Shown here: piece after piece, positions 50,187 through 58,903 of the stretch
How the letters are laid out: the number at the start of each line of letters is the position of its first letter
How positions within the stretch are numbered: the stretch's first letter is position 1
Origin: JANQPX01 sp041398025
GTDB taxonomy: Bacteria; Pseudomonadota; Alphaproteobacteria; Geminicoccales; Geminicoccaceae
Reading direction: 5' to 3'
Assembly: GCA_041398025.1 (NCBI GenBank)
Contig: JAWKVM010000018.1
Coordinates: 1-64,000, forward strand
Length of the DNA: 64,000 bases
Translations under genes and position numbers: made by a program
The notes under the pieces: model-generated
Seen by the model: only the letters and a program-made list of their open reading frames with translations
Databases searched by the model: none
Told to the model about the DNA's origin: nothing

Positions 50187-52057
50187 TGCTCGATAAGCTT
50201 CTCGGCAGTCTTGGGCTGGAGCGCCGCGCGAAGAAGACGGCCAACCCTTCCGACTTCTTCGGCCGGACCTTCTTCCAGGCGACCAGCTATCCGCTGCAGG
50301 ATGCGCGATCGGTGCCGGCGGTATGGGCGATGCTCGATCTCATCGCGAGCTCGATCGCCGCGCTGCCGGTGATGGTTTTTCGCCGCGACGGCCAGGGTGT
50401 CGAGACTGTCGATCTCGATCATCCCGTCAACGACTTGCTGGCCGAACCGGACGGGCCTTGGAACCGCGTCGAGGCGGTCGAATATTGGGTCGCCGAAGCC
50501 GCCCGCCTTGGCACGTCCTACCTTCGCGTGCTCCGAGGGCCGAACGGCCGGGCGATAGGCTGGTATCCCCTCCTGACGGCCTCTGTGTCGCCTCAGCTCG
50601 CCGAGAGCGGCCGCATCTGGTATCGCGTGACCAAACAGGCCGGAGTCGTCGGCGCGCCCGCCAACGAGCTCCTGACCGGCGAAGACGTGGCCGTGCTGCG
50701 CTACCGGATGTCCGACGACGGCTACCGCGGCTTGAACCCGAGCTGGTGGCAGTCCGGCGCCATCGCCACCGGGCACGCTCAGCTTGGTCAAGATCAGTCC
50801 TATGCGTCGCGCGGCCTTCGGCATGGCGGCATCATTTCGATGACCGGCAAGGCTCAGCCGGAGAGCCTGCAGGCCCTTCGCCAGCAGTTCGAAGGTGTGT
50901 TCGAGGATCCGAAGGCCGGCAAGGTCGCGGTGCTTGACAACGACGCCAAGTTCAGCGCTTTGAACGTCACGCCGCGCGAAAGCGAGTGGGTCGACACCAG
51001 AAACCTTGGCGTGCAAGAGATCTGCCGGGTTTATGGCGTGCCGCCTTCGGCGATCGGAGAGGTTTCCAAGGCGACCTTCAGCAACGTCGAGGAACAGCAG
51101 CGGCAGTTGATCAGAAGCGCCATCATGCCTTGGGTCGCCCGTGCCGGCGCCGCGCTTTCGCAAGCCTTCCTGACCGCGGAAGAGCGGCGCCAGATGCGCG
51201 TCGGCTTCCGAGACAGCGATCTCAACCGCGCCAACCTGAAAGACCGAAGCGAGTATCTGAGCCGCCTAGTGCAGGCTGGCGTCATGAGCCGGAACGAGGC
51301 CCGCGAGCTGGAGCGGCTGCCGCCCGTTGCCGGCGGCGATCAGATCCTGACGCCGCTGAATCTGTCGCCTGACATCAACGCAGTTCGATCCGCGCCGCTG
51401 GAAACCCGAGAGCTGCCGGCCGCCGTGCGCGAGCGCCTGCGCATCCGGGCCAGGTTCGAACCTCGCTTCGCCGCCGCGCTCGAGGAGCTCCTCGAGGGGG
51501 AGTTCGAGCGCCTGACGCAGATCATGAACGAGGATCGCGCCGAGCTTCGCCTGGTCGAGTTCTATGAGGAGGAGATCCGGGCCCGGCGCTTCCCCGAGCT
51601 GTTCACGCCGATCGTGCTCGCCGCCGCGCCGATCGTCACCCGTTCCGTGCTTGAGGAGATTGGCGAGGCATTCGACGAGACCAACCCCGCCCATGATGTC
51701 GAGCAATTCGGTCGCTCGGTCGCCGACGCCATGTCCAGGCAGTTCGCCACCGTCCGCCAGGCCGAAGCCGGCGAGCTGCTGCTGCTGCCACCGCCAGAGC
51801 GAGACCTCGCGCTAGAAGACATGCGCCGCTCGCCGCCGCGCTCAGCGCAGCACCTGGCCATCAGGACGATCGAGAGCTACGCCTTCAAAGTGTACACGAA
51901 GAACCGCAAGGAGCGGCTGGCCCTGATGTCAACCGGCGGGGAACTTCTCAGCAGCATCGATGTCAAGACAGCCGGCGGGATCGACAGGGCGAGGGACAAG
52001 CTCTTGAAGCACGCCCCGAGCCGGCGCTTTCCCGACGCGATCCTGACCGCTGCATAA
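50186..52057 (+). CDS. HK97-family portal protein with a C-terminal extension
   Basis: 623 residues from ATG 50186, which overlaps the protease stop by one base. Portal core ~1-410: ARSVPAVWAMLDLIASSIAALPVMVFRR, WYPLLTASV, EVSKATFSNVEEQQR and LVQAGVMSRNEARELERLPPV. Most HK97 portals end near 400-430; here about 200 more residues follow, helical and Glu/Arg-rich (FAAALEELLEGEFERL, ARRFPELFTPIVLAAA, FAFKV-like end). This resembles the C-terminal barrel or a fused minor head (gp7-like) domain, but I cannot assign it. The last head gene. Confidence 0.9.
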   Translation: MLDKLLGSLGLERRAKKTANPSDFFGRTFFQATSYPLQDARSVPAVWAMLDLIASSIAALPVMVFRRDGQGVETVDLDHPVNDLLAEPDGPWNRVEAVEYWVAEAARLGTSYLRVLRGPNGRAIGWYPLLTASVSPQLAESGRIWYRVTKQAGVVGAPANELLTGEDVAVLRYRMSDDGYRGLNPSWWQSGAIATGHAQLGQDQSYASRGLRHGGIISMTGKAQPESLQALRQQFEGVFEDPKAGKVAVLDNDAKFSALNVTPRESEWVDTRNLGVQEICRVYGVPPSAIGEVSKATFSNVEEQQRQLIRSAIMPWVARAGAALSQAFLTAEERRQMRVGFRDSDLNRANLKDRSEYLSRLVQAGVMSRNEARELERLPPVAGGDQILTPLNLSPDINAVRSAPLETRELPAAVRERLRIRARFEPRFAAALEELLEGEFERLTQIMNEDRAELRLVEFYEEEIRARRFPELFTPIVLAAAPIVTRSVLEEIGEAFDETNPAHDVEQFGRSVADAMSRQFATVRQAEAGELLLLPPPERDLALEDMRRSPPRSAQHLAIRTIESYAFKVYTKNRKERLALMSTGGELLSSIDVKTAGGIDRARDKLLKHAPSRRFPDAILTAA

Positions 52058-52058
52058 G

Positions 52059-52088
52059 AAAAGAGCCCCGCTCCTGCGAGGCCCTTTT
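52059..52088. terminator. bidirectional terminator between portal and the regulator gene
   Basis: A 13-pair stem with two mismatches around a TCCT loop, with AAAA on its left side and TTTT on its right, so it can act on both strands. It lies just past the portal stop and 26 bases from the stop of the convergent gene. Confidence 0.7.
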
Positions 52089-52114
52089 CCCCCCGGATCA
52101 TCCCACCCCTGGGA

Positions 52115-52708
52115 TTACTGCAACGTCTCAAACGATTGCCGGAACTGCTTGAAGCTCCGAAGATTGGTCATCTTGATGATCTTATTCACGGTCGGAAACT
52201 TCCGGTTCGATTTCTTCGCTCGCTCGACCCATTCGTCAAGAAGACCTCTCATCTTCACCCTTGCCCCCATATAGACGCAGAAGTCGAGCCGGACGTGAAC
52301 TGTAGCCACTTCGTCTGGATCGATCTCACTATGAAGACTTTCGAGCACAACGGGCTGTTCTTGGTAGATATTCTCCGACCATGAATATAGAAAATCACGC
52401 TCGATATCCTTGAGCCCTTCCAGAAACACCCCGACGGTCTGGTTATTCAACTCGACCAATTGTTTCGGGCCTTGAGGCGGATTCTCGGTCATCTCCGCAA
52501 GCTGCCATTCAAGAGCCTGCATCCATTTCTCTTCGATCTTTTCTTCTGCCATCTTCACTTTGGCTTTTTCAGCCCGTCCGCGAATCCAGATCTCAACCTG
52601 CACTTCATCAAGAGACTTATCGAGATATCCGTATTTGATCGCCTTCTGGACCGCTCCTATGGAAACACCGGCCTTCTCGGCAACCTCTCGGAACTTCAAA
52701 CGAGCCAT
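52115..52708 (-). CDS. helix-turn-helix protein divergent from the excisionase gene
   Basis: 197 residues. The start is a helix-turn-helix (MARLKFREVAEKAGVSIGAV, then QKAIKYGYLD), followed by a charged helix, then a C-terminal half with FLEGLKDIERDFLYSW and VKMRGLLDEWVERAKKS, of unknown fold. It is lower in GC than the head genes. The position suggests either the satellite repressor or a displaced small terminase (Nu1-type HTH); divergent orientation and an operator-like dyad favour the repressor. No family recognised. Confidence 0.55.
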   Translation of the reverse strand: MARLKFREVAEKAGVSIGAVQKAIKYGYLDKSLDEVQVEIWIRGRAEKAKVKMAEEKIEEKWMQALEWQLAEMTENPPQGPKQLVELNNQTVGVFLEGLKDIERDFLYSWSENIYQEQPVVLESLHSEIDPDEVATVHVRLDFCVYMGARVKMRGLLDEWVERAKKSNRKFPTVNKIIKMTNLRSFKQFRQSFETLQ

Positions 52709-52719
52709 CTTGACCTCAC

Positions 52720-52739
52720 TTTATACCATGTGGCATAAA
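52720..52739. promoter_or_regulatory. operator-like dyad between the divergent regulator and excisionase genes
   Basis: TTTATACC, ATGT, GGCATAAA: 7 of 8 arm bases pair. It sits in the 38-base space between starts at 52708 and 52747 and overlaps AT-rich -10-like sequence, so a bound repressor would block one or both genes. Confidence 0.5.
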
Positions 52740-52746
52740 ATACAAC

Positions 52747-53097
52747 ATGTCTCAGGTCATTGCAACTATGCCGAAGCCAGCGCGCTCGCCTCGCCGCCTT
52801 GGTATGACCAGACCAGCTGCCGCTCGGTATCTGAACATGAGCCTCCGGGTTTTCGATGAATTCGTGATCGACAATGAAATACCTTGTGTTCCTGTAAAAC
52901 GCCGTCAGAGATTTGAGAAGTCTGATTTGGATGCAGCTATTGAACGGCTGAAGATGAGATCGACAGAACAAAGGAAGCCGACGGAATGGGCGTCTGGAAG
53001 CCGAAAGGCTCGCCGTACTATCAATACGAGTACCAGATTGACGGTCTTCGACTTCGAGGCAAAACGAAGAAGAAGACAAAAAGAGAAGCGCAAATAG
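52747..53097 (+). CDS. AlpA/excisionase-like DNA-binding protein
   Basis: 116 residues. A central HTH: LGMTRPAAARYLNMSLRVFDEFVIDNEI, then VPVKRRQRFEKSDLDAAIERL, the pattern of HTH_17/excisionase proteins. The tail is strongly basic (AKRRRRQKEKRK). The last 112 bases overlap the integrase start in another frame. AlpA-like proteins direct excision and often serve as the switch for satellite induction. Confidence 0.75.
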   Translation: MSQVIATMPKPARSPRRLGMTRPAAARYLNMSLRVFDEFVIDNEIPCVPVKRRQRFEKSDLDAAIERLKMRSTEQRKPTEWASGSRKARRTINTSTRLTVFDFEAKRRRRQKEKRK

Positions 53098-54158
53098 TGG
53101 GAGCGAAGATACTATCCGACTATTATCTACATGGCGCCGGGTCATCCAAGGTCCGCATGACGATCAATGAGGCTTTCGGTCAGTATTGGGACGAGAAAGC
53201 AAGCCACCAAAAGAACGCCAAAACATTCGACTATCAGCTTGAAAATCTTCGGCTTGGCCTCGGTTTCGTCAGCCAGCGAGGCAATGATCTCTTCCTTCAT
53301 GAGATCAATCGCCCCCTTGTGGTCAGCTACCGAGAATGGCGACGTGTGCAGCCATCCAAGCGCAAAGGCATGATCTCTCCCACGTCGGTCAACAACGAAG
53401 TCAGGCTGTTGCGCGCAGTCCTTAACGTCGCTCGCGAGGATTGGGGCGCGCTGGTCGACCGCGATCTCTCGTTCAAGGGCGTCTTCCTGATCGAGCCGCA
53501 GGAGCGCGCGCGAGCGCTATCGAGCGATGAGGAGAAGCGCCTGAGAGAAGAGCTTGAAGGCCACGACCTGGCGCCCGTCGTCCAGTTCTCGATTGCCACC
53601 ACGCAGCGCCAACAGAACGTCATCGGCCTCGAATGGTCCGACATCGACTATCAGGCCCGAACGGTGACCTTCCGAAACGTCAAATCGAAGAAGACCGGCA
53701 AGGCGCACCAGCTGCCCCTCACCACCGAGATGATCGAGATCATCGCGCCGCTTCGCCAGGATCACCCCACCTATGTCTTCACCTTCGAATGCCGGCGGTC
53801 CAGTCCGAGGTATGGGCAGAAGCGCGGTGAGCGCTATCGCTTCTCGCAATCGGGATGGCGCCGCGATTGGCAGCGCATTCTAGACGCCGCGGGCATCACG
53901 GATTTTCGCTGGCACGATCTCCGGCATACCGGCGCCACTCTCTGGGTCCGACAGCTTGGAATAGCCAAGGCTCAGAAGATCACCGGGCACTCCGACATTC
54001 AGTCGCTTGCCCGCTATTCACACCTCGAAATGGAGGACATAAGGGAGGATATGGAAGGCAAGCCCCAAACTATCCCCAAAAACGAGAATGTCCGGCTACT
54101 TGGCGGAGGCCGGACATCCCGATTTCACAAACACTTACCGGAGACTGACGATGACTGA
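52986..54158 (+). CDS. tyrosine integrase of the satellite
   Basis: 390 residues. N-terminal arm-binding part (WKPKGSPYYQYEYQIDGLRLRGKTK), core-binding helices, and the catalytic domain with Arg in TTQRQQNVIGLEW (~208), HDLRHTGATLWVRQ (~310) and Tyr in ARYSHLEMEDIRED (~344). All catalytic residues are present. Its stop lies nine bases from the right attachment site. Integration into the 5' half of a tRNA is less common than into the 3' half. Confidence 0.95.
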   Translation: MGVWKPKGSPYYQYEYQIDGLRLRGKTKKKTKREAQIVGAKILSDYYLHGAGSSKVRMTINEAFGQYWDEKASHQKNAKTFDYQLENLRLGLGFVSQRGNDLFLHEINRPLVVSYREWRRVQPSKRKGMISPTSVNNEVRLLRAVLNVAREDWGALVDRDLSFKGVFLIEPQERARALSSDEEKRLREELEGHDLAPVVQFSIATTQRQQNVIGLEWSDIDYQARTVTFRNVKSKKTGKAHQLPLTTEMIEIIAPLRQDHPTYVFTFECRRSSPRYGQKRGERYRFSQSGWRRDWQRILDAAGITDFRWHDLRHTGATLWVRQLGIAKAQKITGHSDIQSLARYSHLEMEDIREDMEGKPQTIPKNENVRLLGGGRTSRFHKHLPETDDD

Positions 54159-54166
54159 GAACACTT

Positions 54167-54207
54167 CTCCCAAAGCAGATGCGCTACCAGGCTGCGCCAC
54201 GCCCCGA
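54167..54207. repeat. attachment site, distal copy (41-bp core)
   Basis: Identical to 43625-43665. It is a truncated tRNA-Pro 5' half, with no T-arm or 3' end, so it is not a functional tRNA. It marks the right end of the element. Confidence 0.95.
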
Positions 54208-54214
54208 TGGGCGA

Positions 54215-54243
54215 AAACTAGGTAGTCCTGGCTGTTAAGGCAA
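54215..54243 (-). promoter_or_regulatory. orphaned chromosomal tRNA-Pro promoter
   Basis: Minus strand: TTGCCT (54238-54243), 17-base spacer, TAGTTT (54215-54220), eight bases before the truncated tRNA 5' half. Before integration it would have driven the tRNA. It now points into the 3' end of the integrase gene, antisense to it. Confidence 0.65.
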
Positions 54244-54354
54244 GCAGGAACCGACGGTGGCGTTCGCCCAATGAAGCGTCGAGCTTAAGTTTCTTTTAAC
54301 CAAGGGCGTGTAACAAGGGTGGGGCTGTTGGTGTGACATCTGATTTTGGGGGCC

Positions 54355-55047
54355 ATGATGGACGGGATCTCTTCGCCGGAAGAGACGATGGTTGGGGGTG
54401 AAGAAGGCGGACCGACGTCCGCTTCTCGCCGCTGCGCGCCGTCGACGCTCGGACTAGCCGTCGTTTCCGTTTTGAATGCGCTCTGTCTCGCTTTCGTCCT
54501 CTACCACCTCGCCCATCATCCAGCGCAGAGTGCAAGAGCGCCCGTCCTGCCGCCTGTCGCTGCAGGTGCCGTACCTGCCGCACCAGCAGTGGAGCGACAG
54601 CAAGCATCCTTGATTTTACGGCCAGGCAACATTGACTTTGCGCCCATGTCGCCATCGGTCGTCACCCTTGCCTCCGGCATCGACGCCGCTGAAGGCAGCT
54701 TTACCGGCCGCGACGAGCAGGGTCCGCCGGAGATGGTCGCGGCCACGCCATCGCCGCCGGCGGCGCCCTCCCGTGAGGCTCGAACGCTGCAGCATTGGGT
54801 GCAGCTCGGGGCATTGTCGAACGAAGCGACGGCAAGGCGGTTCTGGTCTCGCCTCGAGGAGCGGCATGCAACCCTGCTCGAGGGGCGAGCGCCTCGTATT
54901 CTTGGGCCGGCGGACGTTGGCGGCAGCCTGCATCACCTGCGCGTCGGCCCGATGACCGAAGAGGGCGCCGCGGGCCTGTGTGCCGAGCTGAAGGCGGAAG
55001 GTGTCGATTGCTTCTGCATCCCACCGGTCCACAAGGGCGTATCATGA
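54355..55047 (+). CDS. SPOR-domain membrane protein
   Basis: About 230 residues. One TM (GLAVVSVLNALCLAFVLYHLA), a Pro/Ala linker, then a C-terminal SPOR-like domain: HWVQLGALSNEATARRFWSRL, PRILGPADVGGSLHHLRVGP and CAELKAEGVDCFCIP. SPOR domains bind denuded glycan strands at division sites. First core-chromosome gene after the element. ATG 54358 is an equally good start. Confidence 0.8.
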   Translation: MMDGISSPEETMVGGEEGGPTSASRRCAPSTLGLAVVSVLNALCLAFVLYHLAHHPAQSARAPVLPPVAAGAVPAAPAVERQQASLILRPGNIDFAPMSPSVVTLASGIDAAEGSFTGRDEQGPPEMVAATPSPPAAPSREARTLQHWVQLGALSNEATARRFWSRLEERHATLLEGRAPRILGPADVGGSLHHLRVGPMTEEGAAGLCAELKAEGVDCFCIPPVHKGVS

Positions 55048-55165
55048 CGTCAGCCAGGTGATCGCGGATCCTATCGCCGCGCGCCGCCGGAGGGTCGCTT
55101 CGGTGAGTTGTGCGAGGTTCCCTGTCGGACTAACTTCCCCCTGAAGAATCCCTGGGGAGTGAGCG

Positions 55166-56881
55166 GTGGTTGCGGATCCGGCCTTGTCGACCACGCCCGA
55201 GCCGGCGCCGGATCTTCGCCGCGATGCCGGGCGATGTGCGGTTCGCTCAGGCAATCATCCGCCGATTGCCGGCAGTCTGGCCTGGCTCGATCGACGCTTC
55301 GGTCATGCCTGGTCGGTTCGCTCGCTGAGAACCTGCCTGAGCATCGCGCTGATCACCTGCTGGATCGCCTTTTTCCTCGGTTGGGGCCTGGGCGGCTCCG
55401 GATATGTGGGCGACGTTCGGCTGCTCGCCGATCCAGCGCAGCCGGCCCGGCTGGCGAGCGCGATCAGCGCCATCGCTTTCCCCGTGGCGGCCATGCTTCT
55501 CGGCCGAACGCTCGGTCGACTGGAGCGGCGCGCCAAGCTCAAGCTGGTGCGCTGGCGCCGACGCAACCCGAAGCAATATCGCACGCGGCTCCGCCTCCAC
55601 GACTTTGAGCGCCGCTACCGCTGGCTGCTCGGCATGGTCTTCGGGGCCGCGCTGATCGCTGCCCTGATCTGGTTTCGGCGCGGTGACGTCGCGGCCTTCG
55701 CCATTCTCTTCTCCTGGCTGGCCCTCGGCCCGGTTTCGGGGATTGCGGCCGCGAGGCGTTTTTCCACGCCGGGTGCGCAGGGCGTGGCGGCACTGGTCGC
55801 CGGCTTCGGATCGATCACCGGCGCGGTGCTGCTCATTCTTGCCTTCGCAGGTGCTGGCGTCTCCGCTTTCGCCTTCGCGATCCTCGGTGTCACCAATGTC
55901 GCCTTCACCGGCGCGATCGGCGTGCTGCTCGACATCGTGATGGGCGGCATGTTCACCATCGGCCTCGCTTTGGCCGGCGCCGGCGTGGCGACGGTCGCCC
56001 TGGCGCTCGCGGGGGCCGGCACCGGCATCGCGGCCCTGACAGGGGTCGCCACCATGTCGCGCGCCGGCCTCGCCGCCTTCGTCATCCTGATGAGCGGCGC
56101 CACCGTCGCTACGCTTGCCTTCGAAGAGGCCGCCGTGCTGTCCGCGGCGATCGGCGCGATCAGCGCGCTCGCCGTGGCGGCCGCCGTCGCCCATAACCGG
56201 CGGGGCCGCCACGGCGCCTATGCCGGCGCCATCGGCGCGATCGCGCTGCTCACCATCGCAGCCGTTCTCTTCGGCTGGGGTCACCGGCCGCTGGTGATCT
56301 TCGCGGTCTGCTTCTTTTTGATGCTGCCCTTGCTGGTCGGCCTGAACGGCTGGGCCGTGCTGGCGCTGATGCGCGGTCTCCTCGCCCGAGCCGCGGGCGA
56401 CAGCCGGCGCTGGTGGCCGGTCCTGCTCGCCATGGCGGCCTGCTGGCTGATCGGCGCCCTGTTCGTCGCCACCCTCGCCTTTCTGCTCGGCTACGGCACG
56501 GAAAGCTACAATCAGGTGACGCTCGCGCGCTCGGGCCTCCTGGCCTTCGACATCGAGCCGATGATCGAGCATGCGGTGGCAGCGCCTTTCGGCGAGGGGC
56601 TCTGGCTCACCTTGATGCTCCTCACCCCGATGATTCCCCCTGCCCTGCTCACCGCCAGCCTTGCGACCGAGTGTCTGCTGAGGCTGCAGCCCTACGACTA
56701 TCGCTTTCGCCGGCTGGTCTTTCGCGCGCTCGGCATCGCGCTCACATCGGCCGCCGTGATCGGCGCCGTCGCTTTGATCGACGCGTCGGACCATCTGGAA
56801 CCGGCGCGCCTGCTCGGACGTCTGGCCATGGCCGGGCTGGATGCGGCCTATGACAGCTTCGGCACGCCATCGATGCGCTGA
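55166..56881 (+). CDS. large polytopic membrane protein, unknown function
   Basis: 571 residues from GTG 55166 (GGGGAG upstream). About 12 hydrophobic segments: an N-terminal charged region, then Ala/Gly-rich helices from ~190 to ~360 with near-repeats (LALAGAGVATVALALAGAGTG), then further TMs with an LLGYGTESYNQVTLARSG loop. No transporter motif is recognised. The long antisense frame over it comes from its GC-rich third positions. It lies before glmS, on the opposite strand. Confidence 0.7.
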   Translation: MVADPALSTTPEPAPDLRRDAGRCAVRSGNHPPIAGSLAWLDRRFGHAWSVRSLRTCLSIALITCWIAFFLGWGLGGSGYVGDVRLLADPAQPARLASAISAIAFPVAAMLLGRTLGRLERRAKLKLVRWRRRNPKQYRTRLRLHDFERRYRWLLGMVFGAALIAALIWFRRGDVAAFAILFSWLALGPVSGIAAARRFSTPGAQGVAALVAGFGSITGAVLLILAFAGAGVSAFAFAILGVTNVAFTGAIGVLLDIVMGGMFTIGLALAGAGVATVALALAGAGTGIAALTGVATMSRAGLAAFVILMSGATVATLAFEEAAVLSAAIGAISALAVAAAVAHNRRGRHGAYAGAIGAIALLTIAAVLFGWGHRPLVIFAVCFFLMLPLLVGLNGWAVLALMRGLLARAAGDSRRWWPVLLAMAACWLIGALFVATLAFLLGYGTESYNQVTLARSGLLAFDIEPMIEHAVAAPFGEGLWLTLMLLTPMIPPALLTASLATECLLRLQPYDYRFRRLVFRALGIALTSAAVIGAVALIDASDHLEPARLLGRLAMAGLDAAYDSFGTPSMR

Positions 56882-56903
56882 GGCCTGGGGGCCCGGCGCC
56901 GGC

Positions 56904-58726
56904 TCACTCGACGGTGACCGACTTCGCCAAGTTGCGCGGCTGGTCGACATCCGTGCCCTTGACCACCGCGGTATGGTAGGCGAGGAGCTGGATGGGCAGC
57001 GCATAGAGGATGGGTGCTACGATCGGATCGACGTCCGGCAGCTCGACGGCGGTGTGCACATAGTCCGCAAGCTTTGCGCAGCCGCGACGGTCGCTCAGCA
57101 GAATGACCTTGCCGCCCCGCGCGCGCACTTCCTGCAGATTGCTCGCGGTCTTCTCGAACAGGGGATCGGGCGGCGCGACCACGATCACCGGCACGTCCTC
57201 GTCGATCAGCGCAATCGGGCCGTGCTTGAGCTCGCCGGCGGCGTAGCCTTCGGCGTGGATGTAGCTGATTTCCTTCAGCTTCAACGCCCCTTCGAGAGCG
57301 ATGGCAAACGCCGTGCCGCGGCCGAGATAGAGCACGTCGCGCGCCGGGCTGATCTCATGCGCGATCTCCTCGAAGCGATGATCCTGCATCAGAACCTCGG
57401 CGGCGCGTGACGGCACTTCGTCCAGCGCCTGGGTCAGCGCTGCCTCGCGCTCGGGCGTGAGCCGGCCGCGCGCGCGCGCTGCCCCGATCGCGAGGCAGGC
57501 GAGCGTGGCCAGCTGGGTGGTGAAGGCCTTGGTCGAGGCGACGCCGATCTCGGGACCGGCCAGGGTGCGCAGATAGCAGGACGATTCCCGCGCGAGCGTG
57601 CTTTCGGGCACATTGACGATCGACAGCGTCGGCAGCCCCGCCGCCTTGACATGGCGCATCGCTTCCAGCGTGTCCATGGTCTCGCCGGACTGCGAGACGA
57701 AAAGGCGCCGGCACCTCCGGGTCGAGCGGCGCGTCCCGATAGCGGAATTCCGAGCTGGATATCGACCTCGGTCGGCAGCTTGGCCAGCTGTTCGAACCAG
57801 TATTTCGCGACCATGCAGGCATAGGATGCAGTGCCGCAGGCCACATGGTCAGCCGCGAGAGTGCGGAAAAATCGATTGGCAGATCCGGCAGCTGGATGCG
57901 GTGGTCGCGGCTCGCGAAGGTGCGTGCAGCGCGCGTCGCCGAGCACGGCGGGCTGCTCATGGATCTCCTTGTGCATGAAATGGCGGTAGTTGCCCTTGCC
58001 GATCAACGCACCGGAGAAGGCCGTCTGGGTGATCGCACGCTCGGCAGGATCCCTGAGGGCATCGAAGATCTTATGCTGTCCGGGCGGATCACCGCCCAGT
58101 CGCCTCTTCCAGATACTGGATGCGGTCGGTCAGATTATGAGCGCCAGCGCGTCCGAACCGACATACATCTCGCCCTCGCCAAAGCCGATGGCAAGCGGGC
58201 TGCCGCGCCGCGCGCAGACTGGGAGATCCCCGTGATTCCCGAACAGAAGGGGCGAGCGCGAACGCGCCTTCGAGGCGGTTGAGTATGTTGCGCGCCGCTC
58301 CGACCGATCCATGCCCTTGTCGAGATTGGCGCTGACCAGGTGGGGCACGACCTCGGTGTCGGTCTGCGTCTGGAACTGATGGCCCTGCTGCAGGAGCTCG
58401 TGGCGCAGGCTTTCGAAGTTCTCGATGATGCCGTTATGCACCACCGAAACGCCGCGCGCCTCGTGGGGATGGGCGTTGTCCTCGGTGGGGGCGCCGTGGG
58501 TCGCCCAGCGGGTGTGGCCGATGCCGGTGGTTCCCTTGAGCGGGCTGCGCTCGAGCACGCCTTCGAGATTGACCAGCTTGCCTTCGGCGCGGCGGCGCTC
58601 GATCCGCCCCTCGACCAGGGTGGCAATGCCCGCGCTGTCATAGCCCCGGTATTCGAGGCGTTTCAGCGCATCGAGCAGCAGCGGTGAAACCGGCTGCCGT
58701 CCTAAAATACCGATAATGCCGCACAT
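56904..58726 (-). pseudogene. glmS: glmS, glucosamine-6-phosphate synthase, broken by multiple frameshifts
   Basis: The first part is intact from ATG 58726 (MCGIIGILGRQP with the N-terminal Cys nucleophile, HTRWATHG, HNGIIENF). The last 257 codons (56904-57677) hold the second SIS isomerase domain (GPEIGVASTKAFTTQLA, AEGYAAGELKHGPIALID, ending DQPRNLAKSVTVE). Between about 57.70 and 58.31 kb the expected protein can be followed only by changing frame at least eight times (near 58305, 58250, 58138, 58100, 58072, ~57930, 57762, 57703), mostly by single bases beside short runs. GlmS makes glucosamine-6-phosphate for peptidoglycan and is normally essential. Confidence 0.85.
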
Positions 58727-58903
58727 GAGTGCTCCGTTCCCTTTGCACGCGAGAGAGATGGCGCTTTGAATTTGCGGCGAGAGTATAGCGGTCTCGAACC
58801 GGCCAGCAAGCCTGTCCGCCCCGGCCGCACCATCGGACTGGCGGAGCATGGCAAAAAGGTGACGCCTCGCCGAACGGGTCGTCCCCGCTCAGGGCTGATC
58901 CGG

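Larger units (their letters stand above)
43625..54207. mobile_element. integrated tailless phage satellite (cf-PICI-like)
   Basis: A 10.6-kb unit bounded by 41-bp direct repeats in tRNA-Pro. In order: unknown protein, winged-helix protein, unknown protein, head connector, HNH nuclease, large terminase, capsid, prohead protease, portal, then a divergent regulator, AlpA-like excisionase and tyrosine integrase. Missing are tail, tape measure, baseplate, holin, lysin, polymerase and an obvious small terminase. Capsid-forming phage-inducible islands (cf-PICIs) make their own heads and packaging machinery and take tails from a helper phage; this set matches. The alternative is a decayed prophage, but the head genes are intact and closely packed, which argues against decay. 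Confidence 0.82.

Noticed and set aside
54167..54207. A second tRNA-Pro gene at the right repeat
   Set aside because: Only the 5' half is present; there is no T-arm, acceptor 3' strand or CCA, so it is an attachment-site copy.
55247..57004. A 585-codon frame antisense to the large membrane protein
   Set aside because: Its product is a low-complexity string of Gly, Asp, Glu, Arg and Gln; it is the mirror of a GC-rich, Ala/Gly-rich gene. The plus-strand frame has clear membrane segments and a ribosome site.
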